Shown: positions 1-6,657 of the stretch, piece by piece | How positions within the stretch are numbered: the stretch's first letter is position 1 | How the letters are laid out: each line of letters starts with the position of its first letter | Assembly: GCA_023229405.1 (NCBI GenBank) | Contig: JALNZH010000094.1 | Location: 1 to 11,308 of the forward strand | DNA from: Bacteroidota bacterium | GTDB taxonomy: Bacteria > Bacteroidota > Ignavibacteria > UBA10030 > UBA8401 | DNA length: 11,308 nucleotides | Direction of reading: 5' to 3' | Notes under the pieces: generated by a model | What the model saw: only the letters and a program-made list of their open reading frames with translations | Told to the model about the DNA's origin: nothing | Database searches by the model: none | Made by a program: the position numbers and the translations under genes

Positions 1-1
1 T

Positions 2-196
2 TATGATGCATTACGAAACCAGTTGTCTACACCGGTGGACAGTTGTCAACTTATTCAGTATATGCAAATTACCATTCAGGTGGAACATCCGGTGAAATGG
101 ACGAAATTTTATAATGTTGCGACATACGATACCGTCTATCAGAGTGCATTTTGGAGACAGGTTCGGCTCGTGGCAAAAAATTTAAATAATCGGTAG
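2..196 (+). CDS. C-terminal fragment of a probable pseudopilin-like protein (5' end outside window)
   Basis: An open frame enters from the left edge and ends at the TAG at 194-196, giving about 64 residues. No domain is recognisable with confidence. The visible tail contains one cysteine, an alternating beta-like stretch (QITIQVEHPVKW) and a basic end (RLVAKNLNNR). A pseudopilin or minor-pilin identity is inferred only from position: it lies immediately upstream of a PilX-like gene. Its stop codon overlaps that gene's Shine-Dalgarno sequence, so the two are almost certainly co-transcribed and translationally close. The frame is the same as that of the next gene, separated by the TAG and three sense codons. 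It could equally be another small envelope protein of the locus. Confidence 0.55.
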   Translation, partial: YDALRNQLSTPVDSCQLIQYMQITIQVEHPVKWTKFYNVATYDTVYQSAFWRQVRLVAKNLNNR

Positions 197-200
197 GAGG
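195..200 (+). promoter_or_regulatory. Strong ribosome binding site of the PilX-like gene
   Basis: AGGAGG lies five bases before the ATG at 206 and overlaps the stop codon of the upstream gene. It fixes the start of the PilX-like gene at 206; the nearest in-frame codon upstream that matters is that TAG stop, so no longer protein is possible. Confidence 0.8.
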
Positions 201-205
201 AAACA

Positions 206-1438
206 ATGGGACGTTCGGCGATTTATATGGTGATGGGGATGACATTCATGTTTTTGTTCTTCGGTAAAACGATGAGCGACAATGGAACGGAAGCATTCTC
301 TAATGCCATCGACTATTACGAGTCGACGCAGATGTTTAACATTGCTGAAGCGGGAGCAAATCTGGCGTGTAATCAAATTTTCTTGAATAGTTCCTGGAGG
401 ACTGGATTTACTAATGTGCCAATGAATAACGGAACGTTTACTGTAATATTGGATACGGTAACATATCCAAATAAAGTGTATATGACTTCAATCGGAGTGT
501 ATCAACAGGATACTCATTTTGTAAAAATTTTGTTAAGCCCCAGTTCCATGGCGAAGTTTGCTATGTATAGTGGTAATGTTTCTTCTGCTGCAAAGCTTCG
601 AAACGGTGATACCATTGATGGGCCAATTCATGTTAATAGTAAACTATCGACACAAGGCAATCCTGTCTTTATTGGCAAGGCAACGATGGGGCAACTTCAA
701 AAAACAGCAGGTTCGCCGACGTTCTTAGGCGGTTATCAGGAAAATGTTAATATTACATTCCCTGATTATGCGCCTTCTGCTGCCGCAATTGTGGATCTGG
801 CTAATAATCCCGGTGGCACTCATGACTATCAAAACGGATCGGAATTATTTCTAAAATTCTCTGTCGATGGGTCTGGTGTTTGTCAAGTTCAATACAAACT
901 CAGTTCGGGTGATTCATATGGTGCAGCAGTGCCTTTGTCTACTTTTGCGCCAACCGGAAATATTGCTTTAGTGGACGGTAAATTGCATATCGAAGGGACG
1001 ATTAAAGGACAGGTAACTATTACATCTGCGTTAAGCGCTACTTCTGCGGACGATAGTCATGGAGCGGTTTATATAGATGATAATGTCCGTTATTATACGG
1101 ATCCACTCACTAATCCCAGTTCAACAGATATGCTTGCGGTTGTGGCGGCAAGTAATATTCAAATTCAAAAGCTCCCCATGAGAATGGATGGTGCCTTTTT
1201 TACTAATTCAAGCGCAAAATTGAAAAGCGATCTTGTTAACGATAGTCCTATGAAACAGTTGAAAATAGTCGGTTCATTAATTTCAAAATCGATTGGATCT
1301 ACTGATTTTGGAAATGGGGCGTCGCAAGGTGCTAACTTTTATATGAAATATGACACAAGGCTTGAGGGTGGTTCGCCTACCAATTTCCCAAATCCGACCA
1401 ATAATAACTCATTTGAGGTTTTATCTTGGTTTGAATAA
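206..1438 (+). CDS. PilX/GspK-like minor pilin-type protein with DUF4900-like body
   Basis: A 410-residue protein with an N-terminal hydrophobic helix (about residues 4-20, AIYMVMGMTFMFLFF) followed by an amphipathic stretch ending in AEAGANLACNQIF. That pattern is seen in PilX-type minor pilins. The body resembles DUF4900-like proteins of pilus loci: DGPIHVNSKL near residue 140, GAVYIDDNVRYY near 290, and the C-terminal pattern YDTRLEGG...FP...VLSWFE. The likely role is a minor pilin or pilus-tip subunit acting in the periplasm and filament, by family analogy. If prepilin peptidase acts here, the leader would be only Met-Gly. The usual glutamate at position +5 of the mature protein is absent (Tyr), as can happen in GspK/PilX-type subunits, so processing is uncertain. 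An alternative is an uncleaved membrane-anchored protein. The start is set by the AGGAGG site. Confidence 0.7.
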   Translation: MGRSAIYMVMGMTFMFLFFGKTMSDNGTEAFSNAIDYYESTQMFNIAEAGANLACNQIFLNSSWRTGFTNVPMNNGTFTVILDTVTYPNKVYMTSIGVYQQDTHFVKILLSPSSMAKFAMYSGNVSSAAKLRNGDTIDGPIHVNSKLSTQGNPVFIGKATMGQLQKTAGSPTFLGGYQENVNITFPDYAPSAAAIVDLANNPGGTHDYQNGSELFLKFSVDGSGVCQVQYKLSSGDSYGAAVPLSTFAPTGNIALVDGKLHIEGTIKGQVTITSALSATSADDSHGAVYIDDNVRYYTDPLTNPSSTDMLAVVAASNIQIQKLPMRMDGAFFTNSSAKLKSDLVNDSPMKQLKIVGSLISKSIGSTDFGNGASQGANFYMKYDTRLEGGSPTNFPNPTNNNSFEVLSWFE

Positions 1439-1572
1439 TGCCACCGAAAGGGTTGACATTCATTAAGCCTTTCAATATATTCACTCCAACATTTAATGTT
1501 TTACTTGAGAACTTGATCTAAACCTGTTTGATTGTGCGAGTTACATTTTCCCCACAACCGGTATAACTCTTT
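1439..1572 (+). promoter_or_regulatory. Intergenic promoter region ahead of the ATPase-to-secretin operon
   Basis: This 134-base non-coding gap is the largest break inside the pilus cluster. It contains TTGACA at 1453-1458 and TATATT at 1476-1481, separated by exactly 17 bases, a near-consensus sigma-70 pair. Transcription would start near 1488, leaving a leader of roughly 85 bases. The leader has no Shine-Dalgarno match before the ATG at 1573; the bases before it are pyrimidine-rich. If the host belongs to the Bacteroidota proper, its main sigma factor prefers a different consensus, so the promoter call depends on the host group. No terminator with a T-run was seen for the upstream genes. 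Confidence 0.45.
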
Positions 1573-2832
1573 ATGCTAGTAACTCCTACTGCTTCGCTCG
1601 TAATCCCTTCCGAAATAATATCAAGTGCGAGAACTATTCTAAATCAAGTGACCGCACAGATTCCCCAATCCACACAAGGATTAGAGCGGCAAATTTTTAT
1701 CGGTGATTTTGTTGAGAAACTTCCGATTGAAAATAAGCAGATGCTGAAGAATTTTGTGGAATCGTTACTACTCAGAATGTCGCTCATCAATGCATCTGAT
1801 ATCGATTTTGGCGGATATGGCGGTCATGGGAAAGTATGGTACCGTATTTTTGGTGCAAAAAAACCCGATCCGACGTTAGAAATGCTTTCAGTGGATGATA
1901 CCAATATTCTTGTCCAATCACTGATTTCCGCCCGGCAAAGACAATTTCTCTATGAGGTAAAGAATCTCGATTTTTCATATATGATCGCCGGCGGCGATAA
2001 GATGAACCGGTATCGTGCTGATGCGTATATGGATCTTGATCAACTTGCATTGAACATGCGTGCAATCAATGCAACGGTACGTCCGTACAAATCACTTGAA
2101 CTTCATCCAAATGTCACCAAAATCGTCAGTTTGGCTCATACAAAAGAGGGAATGATTCTGATCACTGGTATAACGGGATCAGGAAAAAGTACGACGCTTG
2201 ATGCAATGATTGACTTGAACAATCATACTGTGGATGGGCATATCTGTATTGTTGCGTCTCCGATCGAATATGTCCACAAATCCGATCGGTGCATCGTGCG
2301 CCATCGTGAGGTTGGGAGAGATGTTTTATCTTTTAAGGATGGCGCTATTCAAGCGTTGCGTCAGGACCCCGATATCATTATGATCGGTGAAATGCGTGAT
2401 CCAGAAACGATCATGACCGGATTGGAAATTACAGACAGCGGTCACAAAGTGTTTTCAACGTTGCATACTGCCTCGGCGGTGGAGAGTATCGACCGTATTA
2501 TCGGCGAAGTTCCACATGTGGAACAGGACCGGGTGCGGATGAGATTTGCCGATGTGTGTAAAATGGTATTGTCACAAAAACTGATTCCGTCGTTAGACGG
2601 GAAACGTGTTGCTGCCCGCGAAATTATGATTATGAATCCATCCGTTCGTGCAGCTATAAAAAATGGCAATACGGGAGAAATTTACCAGATGATTCAAGAG
2701 TCCGGTGAAATCGGTATGCAGACAATGGAACAGGATTTGAAAAAATTGTATCAACAGAAGAAGATTTCGATGGAAAACGCAATGAATTACGCAAACAATA
2801 AGAAACGAATGCAACAAATCATCAATACGTAA
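1573..2832 (+). CDS. pilT: PilT-family type IV pilus / type II secretion motor ATPase
   Basis: A 419-residue hexameric secretion ATPase, closest in layout to the pilus retraction motor PilT. It is cytoplasmic and would drive filament dynamics by ATP hydrolysis. The first 70 or so residues are an extension beyond typical PilT. A PAS-like N-domain then starts near NASDIDFGG (about 74-82), and the core carries Walker A GITGSGKST (199-207), Walker B with IGEMRD (271-276) and the His box SGHKVFSTLHT (289-299). The C-terminal part (VRAAIKNGNTGEIYQMIQ... GMQTMEQDL) matches the PilT C-terminal region. Notably, the Asp-box EDPIE of PilT reads ASPIE here (residues 228-232), losing the first two acidic residues. 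The start is the only one available before an in-frame TAA at 1564-1566, and it lacks a Shine-Dalgarno. It is the first gene of a tight four-gene operon. No PilB-type long N-domain is present. Confidence 0.88.
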   Translation: MLVTPTASLVIPSEIISSARTILNQVTAQIPQSTQGLERQIFIGDFVEKLPIENKQMLKNFVESLLLRMSLINASDIDFGGYGGHGKVWYRIFGAKKPDPTLEMLSVDDTNILVQSLISARQRQFLYEVKNLDFSYMIAGGDKMNRYRADAYMDLDQLALNMRAINATVRPYKSLELHPNVTKIVSLAHTKEGMILITGITGSGKSTTLDAMIDLNNHTVDGHICIVASPIEYVHKSDRCIVRHREVGRDVLSFKDGAIQALRQDPDIIMIGEMRDPETIMTGLEITDSGHKVFSTLHTASAVESIDRIIGEVPHVEQDRVRMRFADVCKMVLSQKLIPSLDGKRVAAREIMIMNPSVRAAIKNGNTGEIYQMIQESGEIGMQTMEQDLKKLYQQKKISMENAMNYANNKKRMQQIINT

Positions 2833-2836
2833 CCAC

Positions 2837-4402
2837 ATGCCATATATCAAAGGCGAAGGGAAAACGATTCTCGGAATTTTTGTTGATGGTCTTGATGTCA
2901 AATTTGTACATTTGGCATTAAAGAACAAGCGCATCATTTTGCATGATGTGAAAACCGTCAATCTGGTAAAGCGTTTGGAAGAACGCGTTGCCGGTTCGGA
3001 ATCGGGAGGCGGTTCTGAGAATTTTGATATGATGGATTCGCTTGAGGCGAGCGGTGTAAAAGATGAGTTTGCCGAAGCAACCGGAGGAGCGTCGAACAGC
3101 GAAGTTATTATTGGACTGTTGTCGGAATATCCTACCACTGCATATCAACTTGTATACTCCATCTCGGAACCAAGTATCTATTATCAGCAGTTTGAAGATA
3201 ATTTTGGCCTTACCGGAAATAAATTAAAACGAAAATTAGTCGACGAACTTTCTGCGACCCGTTCTGTAAAACCGACACTCGATTCATTGTCCTATATTTC
3301 TGCTGCGGAAGGCCAAATTCTTTCGGTGATTCGCGAAGATGGACTTGGTTTACTGGATTTGATCGACAGTGTCAGGGACTTCTTAGGCAAGCGAACACCG
3401 AAACTGCAGTTCGTTGAAACTTCCGATATTTCGCTCATGAATTTGGTCCGTGCCAATTACGAACTTGGCGAATCGGAAGTATCGATCATCGTGTATGTTG
3501 GTACGGAATTCAGCCGGTTGATCTTCATGAAAGGGCAATTTTTCTTCCATTTCGCTCCGGTCATCAGCGAAGGACGTCTGACTCCCAATATCGAAAACAC
3601 GATCTATTCCCGTATCCTGTTGGAGCAGGACAGCGCGGGTATCGTCAGGATCGACAGGATTTTCCTTGCCGGTGAAGCGGTCAAGATCGACCTGAAACAA
3701 TTTCTCGCTCCTCAGTTTGCAGAAGCGCCGATCGAATATTTGATCTCGACGATGCTGGATACTTCCGAATTTCAGGATAATCCCGAAACAATCGTCTCGG
3801 AATATGCCATTCCCATTGCTTCGGCAATGCGGGCGCTGGAACCGAAAAATAAAGCCTATTACGAAATAGATCTGTTGCCCACCAGTTACCGTGAAGGACA
3901 AAAAGTCTTCAAACTTGCTTGGCATGGATATCTTTTACTCCTCTTGATCTTCGGGACGACGTTCTTTTTTACCTCACGGTTTGCAGAATTAAATGAAGAT
4001 GTTCGCCGGTCTCGCTCGGATCTGCAAAAGAAACAGGAACAGCTGGCTGAAAACCAGCGGCTGCAAGGAATCCTCGATGATCTGATAGTGCAGAATTCCC
4101 AATATGAAGCGGCGCTGCGTGTGTACGACGAATTGATGCCAAATTATAACCGTTGGAGCAAGATGTTCAATCATCTCACAGGCAGTGTGGAAAGCGTCAA
4201 TTCGGTATGGATTAAAGATATTTCCGCCCGTGGAGATTCTACGCTGGAGTTGACGGGATTTACGTTGTATAGGCAGCGAATTCCCCGTATTGCAAATATG
4301 TTCGAGAATGCCACGTTACAAACGGTCGACATCGAATCGATTAGAGGAAAGGATATCTATCGTTTTGTGCTTCTTGTTCGCTCAAATGTTGCTGACCAAT
4401 AA
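2837..4402 (+). CDS. pilM: PilM-PilN fusion (GspL-like) inner-membrane alignment protein
   Basis: A 521-residue protein that joins an actin-like cytoplasmic domain to a membrane-spanning PilN part. The N-terminus LGIFVDGLDVKFVHLALK resembles the first phosphate loop of PilM. A low-complexity Gly/Ser/acidic insert occupies about residues 50-88. The second phosphate region VYVGTEFSRLIFMKG (219-233) and IDRIFLAGEA match PilM, but key acidic and glycine residues are altered, so nucleotide binding may be lost, as in GspL. At about 343-348 stands EIDLLP, equivalent to the PilN N-terminal INLLP motif that PilM binds. One membrane helix (about 361-381), a coiled coil (385-420) and a ferredoxin-like periplasmic domain follow. 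The gene starts four bases after the ATPase stop, with no Shine-Dalgarno, suggesting translational coupling. Its role would be linking the cytoplasmic motor to the periplasmic PilO/P ring. Confidence 0.82.
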   Translation: MPYIKGEGKTILGIFVDGLDVKFVHLALKNKRIILHDVKTVNLVKRLEERVAGSESGGGSENFDMMDSLEASGVKDEFAEATGGASNSEVIIGLLSEYPTTAYQLVYSISEPSIYYQQFEDNFGLTGNKLKRKLVDELSATRSVKPTLDSLSYISAAEGQILSVIREDGLGLLDLIDSVRDFLGKRTPKLQFVETSDISLMNLVRANYELGESEVSIIVYVGTEFSRLIFMKGQFFFHFAPVISEGRLTPNIENTIYSRILLEQDSAGIVRIDRIFLAGEAVKIDLKQFLAPQFAEAPIEYLISTMLDTSEFQDNPETIVSEYAIPIASAMRALEPKNKAYYEIDLLPTSYREGQKVFKLAWHGYLLLLLIFGTTFFFTSRFAELNEDVRRSRSDLQKKQEQLAENQRLQGILDDLIVQNSQYEAALRVYDELMPNYNRWSKMFNHLTGSVESVNSVWIKDISARGDSTLELTGFTLYRQRIPRIANMFENATLQTVDIESIRGKDIYRFVLLVRSNVADQ

Positions 4403-4410
4403 GGTGAAGA

Positions 4411-5313
4411 GTGTCATATAAAATTCGAAATACGATAGCCCTTGCGGTGATCATACTGGTGGTCTCCATTATTGGAATCTATGTGACGATGTTCTATCAA
4501 CCGAAGAAGATCACACAGTACGAAAAGGAGACGAAGGAGATTGTTGCAAAGCTGCAGGATAACACTGAACAGATGATGGAGATCGAACTGAATCAGTCTA
4601 AACTGCGCGAAACACTTCATCGCTGGAACAATCGTGTGAAAGAAATTTCCAGTTCTGATGTTTCGTCGCAAACATACGGCTATTTAAGTGATATCATAGA
4701 CGAAAGCGGTGCGCAACAATTAAAGATGAATCTCTCGTTGACCGGAACCAAAGATGAAGGTTCGGTGGGATACAATTCCTATAAAATTACAGGAACATCG
4801 GAATTCCCGAACATCTTCCGGTTTATCTGGCTGCTGGAAAATGGGCGGAAATTATATAAAATTAAAAATCTGGTATTGCAGAGCAGTGAAGTTGGAGCCG
4901 ATTCACTGGAACATCCTCAGATCTCTTTACAGTATGATATGGACATACATGCATATTATACCCGTGAAGCCACGCTCGGCATGCCAGTGATGAAACCGGA
5001 TTCAACTCCTCAGCCGATTATGTCTAATCCGTTCCAACCGAGCGTATTTCAACGGACTCCGGCAAATGTTCGCAATCTTGTGGATGTGGATAAAGTGTCG
5101 TTAAAAGCAACGGCCAATGGTAAAGCGTTGGTGATGAATGAAGATGGAAAATTGGTGACGCTGCAAGTAGGGGATGAAGTGTACCTTGGCAAAGTGACGA
5201 ACATCATCCCTCGTGACGGTGTGGTGGAATTTGTGTTGAACGACGGTGGAATCGTAAAAACAAAACGATTACAAATACAATTTGAGAAAACAGATAAGGA
5301 CGCAGTCCAATGA
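4411..5313 (+). CDS. pilO: PilO-PilP fusion alignment-complex protein (GTG start)
   Basis: A 300-residue inner-membrane protein. A single transmembrane helix (about 9-28) is followed by a coiled coil (33-80) and a ferredoxin-like domain (about 90-185, including TSEFPNIFRFIWLLE), the layout of PilO. A Pro-rich linker (190-215) contains NPFQPSVF, similar to the PFxP segment of PilP. The C-terminal part (about 222-292, TLQVGDEVYLGKVTNIIP and VKTKRLQIQFE) has the small beta-domain pattern of PilP and of the GspC HR domain, which contact the secretin. I therefore read it as PilO fused to PilP. It would replace the separate lipoprotein PilP and bridge the inner membrane to the secretin N-domains. 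The start is GTG at 4411, with AAGGTG four bases upstream and eight bases after the pilM-like stop; the stop overlaps the secretin ATG (ATGA). Confidence 0.78.
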   Translation: MSYKIRNTIALAVIILVVSIIGIYVTMFYQPKKITQYEKETKEIVAKLQDNTEQMMEIELNQSKLRETLHRWNNRVKEISSSDVSSQTYGYLSDIIDESGAQQLKMNLSLTGTKDEGSVGYNSYKITGTSEFPNIFRFIWLLENGRKLYKIKNLVLQSSEVGADSLEHPQISLQYDMDIHAYYTREATLGMPVMKPDSTPQPIMSNPFQPSVFQRTPANVRNLVDVDKVSLKATANGKALVMNEDGKLVTLQVGDEVYLGKVTNIIPRDGVVEFVLNDGGIVKTKRLQIQFEKTDKDAVQ

Positions 5314-6566
5314 AACGAATCATCCTCTTATCAGTCTATGCGCTGGTGTTCGTCCTCAGTTCGGCGGCGCAATCCAATCGCGAGAAGCGGTTGTTTCTGA
5401 ACGAATATGTTGCACCCGAAGAGCTCGTTTCAATGTCCAAATCGTTACCGTTTGATAAAGCGATGCTGCTCTTCAGCGATTTCAGCAAGAAGTACATGAA
5501 CAAGATCATCGTGGATGTTAGTAATAATAAAAAACCGATCGGCGTGGATGTGGAGAATACATATTGGTATTCCGCGTTTGAAAATATTCTTCGAACGAAT
5601 GCGCTGTGGTATGATGAACGGGAAGAGTTTTTTTATGTTTTTTCTCCGAAAGATTCCGTAGGCGGTTCTGGCGGCGGGGCAATTGCGAAAGGACCGATCG
5701 ACTCTACTGGAAGAGTGTTGATGAATCAACGGGATGTAAAAATTTCATCGATCTTCTTCAGTGTGAATGTGCAAAAATCATTGAATGCAGGAGTCAATTG
5801 GAGTGTGCTCTACGGTGCAAAACCAAACGACACAACAAAGTTTGGCGGACAATTTTTCGGCGGTGTTAAGGATCCGAGTAAAGCCGCGGCGACCGGTGCA
5901 GCCCAAACGGTGACGCCGGGATTCCTTGCGAGTTTTGATCCGAAAGTAGCGTTCGGGAATATTACCGCATTGATATCATTCTTCTCCAGTACCGGACTTG
6001 GTGATGTGCTGGCGAATCCTTCTATTGTTGTTTCGTCCGGAAAAGCGGGAAGAATACAGGTAGGTAACGATATTTTTATCGACACGAAGGATTTTTCCGG
6101 AAACATTATTAAAACCGCAATTTCTTCCGGTATCATTATCAGCGTGAAACCTGCTGTGTATGAAGAACGAGGCATTAAATTCATTAATCTTGATATTAAA
6201 GCGGAAAACAGCTCGGTGCAGCTGGACGGAAGCATTGCAAAAACCACGGCAGAGACCTTTTCGGTTTTGTTTGATGGTGAAGAAACAGTTATTGGCGGAT
6301 TGTATTTTACCAATGAAGAAGTGACCCGCGGGGGCGTGCCCTTCTTGAAAGATCTCCCCTGGTGGGTGTTTGGTTTGAAATATATCTTTGGTTTCGACCA
6401 AACAACATCAATTACGCGGGAATTGATCATTCTAATCAAAGCTGATATTATTCCGACGATCGAAGAACGAGTGGCGACGGCTGCGCAGCGCAAAGGTATA
6501 AATCCTATTGAAGAGGCGCAGAAAAAAAACGTCAGCGAATTTGAGCGGCTGAAACCGAAAAAATAA
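5310..6566 (+). CDS. pilQ: Short outer-membrane secretin (PilQ/GspD family)
   Basis: A 418-residue secretin that would form the outer-membrane channel. Residues 1-20 are a Sec signal peptide ending SSAAQ. Residues about 48-112 look like a single N0/STN-type domain (LPFDKAMLLFSDFSKKYMNKI), then a Gly-rich linker. The secretin core runs from about residue 138 (VKISSIFFSVN...LNAGVNW) through LANPSIVVSSGKAGRIQVGND (from 234) to FSVLFDGEETVIGGLY and GGVPFLKDLPWW (341-352). It ends in the RELIILIKADIIP strand and a charged tail. Known PilQ and GspD proteins are usually 550-900 residues with several N-domains; here N1-N3 copies are absent, so the periplasmic part is unusually short. ATG overlaps the previous gene by four bases and has AAGGA nine bases upstream. 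A lone pilotin-binding S-domain is not evident. Confidence 0.88.
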   Translation: MKRIILLSVYALVFVLSSAAQSNREKRLFLNEYVAPEELVSMSKSLPFDKAMLLFSDFSKKYMNKIIVDVSNNKKPIGVDVENTYWYSAFENILRTNALWYDEREEFFYVFSPKDSVGGSGGGAIAKGPIDSTGRVLMNQRDVKISSIFFSVNVQKSLNAGVNWSVLYGAKPNDTTKFGGQFFGGVKDPSKAAATGAAQTVTPGFLASFDPKVAFGNITALISFFSSTGLGDVLANPSIVVSSGKAGRIQVGNDIFIDTKDFSGNIIKTAISSGIIISVKPAVYEERGIKFINLDIKAENSSVQLDGSIAKTTAETFSVLFDGEETVIGGLYFTNEEVTRGGVPFLKDLPWWVFGLKYIFGFDQTTSITRELIILIKADIIPTIEERVATAAQRKGINPIEEAQKKNVSEFERLKPKK

Positions 6567-6589
6567 TCTTCGGTGTCACGTGTCATAGT

Positions 6590-6634
6590 TTTCGTCTTGA
6601 CGTTTCTTTACGTTAAGACGAAATTGTTTTTTTT
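6590..6634 (+). terminator. Rho-independent terminator-shaped hairpin after the secretin gene
   Basis: A 13-base-pair stem pairs 6590-6602 (TTTCGTCTTGACG) with 6611-6623 (CGTTAAGACGAAA), containing one G-T wobble and an eight-base loop at 6603-6610. It is followed by TTG and eight T residues (6627-6634). This is a textbook intrinsic terminator for the pilus operon. Only 23 bases separate it from the next ATG, so it may act instead as a partial terminator or attenuator for the giant lipoprotein gene. Confidence 0.85.
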
Positions 6635-6646
6635 AAGAATTCCCAC

Positions 6647-6653
6647 AAAGGTG
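6647..6653 (+). promoter_or_regulatory. Ribosome binding site of the giant Ig-like lipoprotein gene
   Basis: AAAGGTG stands four bases before the ATG at 6658. It is the only convincing initiation site for the long frame, and a lipoprotein signal follows it directly. The site sits just 12 bases past the T-run of the hairpin. Confidence 0.6.
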
Positions 6654-6657
6654 TCCT

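Noticed and set aside
194..208. Possible amber read-through joining the first two genes, since both share one frame with only three sense codons between.
   Set aside because: A strong AGGAGG site and an ATG directly after the stop explain the arrangement; a shared frame occurs by chance one time in three.
1489..1501. Small inverted repeat AACAT-TTA-ATGTT in the gap after the PilX-like gene.
   Set aside because: The stem is five A/T-rich pairs and no T-run follows, so it is too weak for a terminator.
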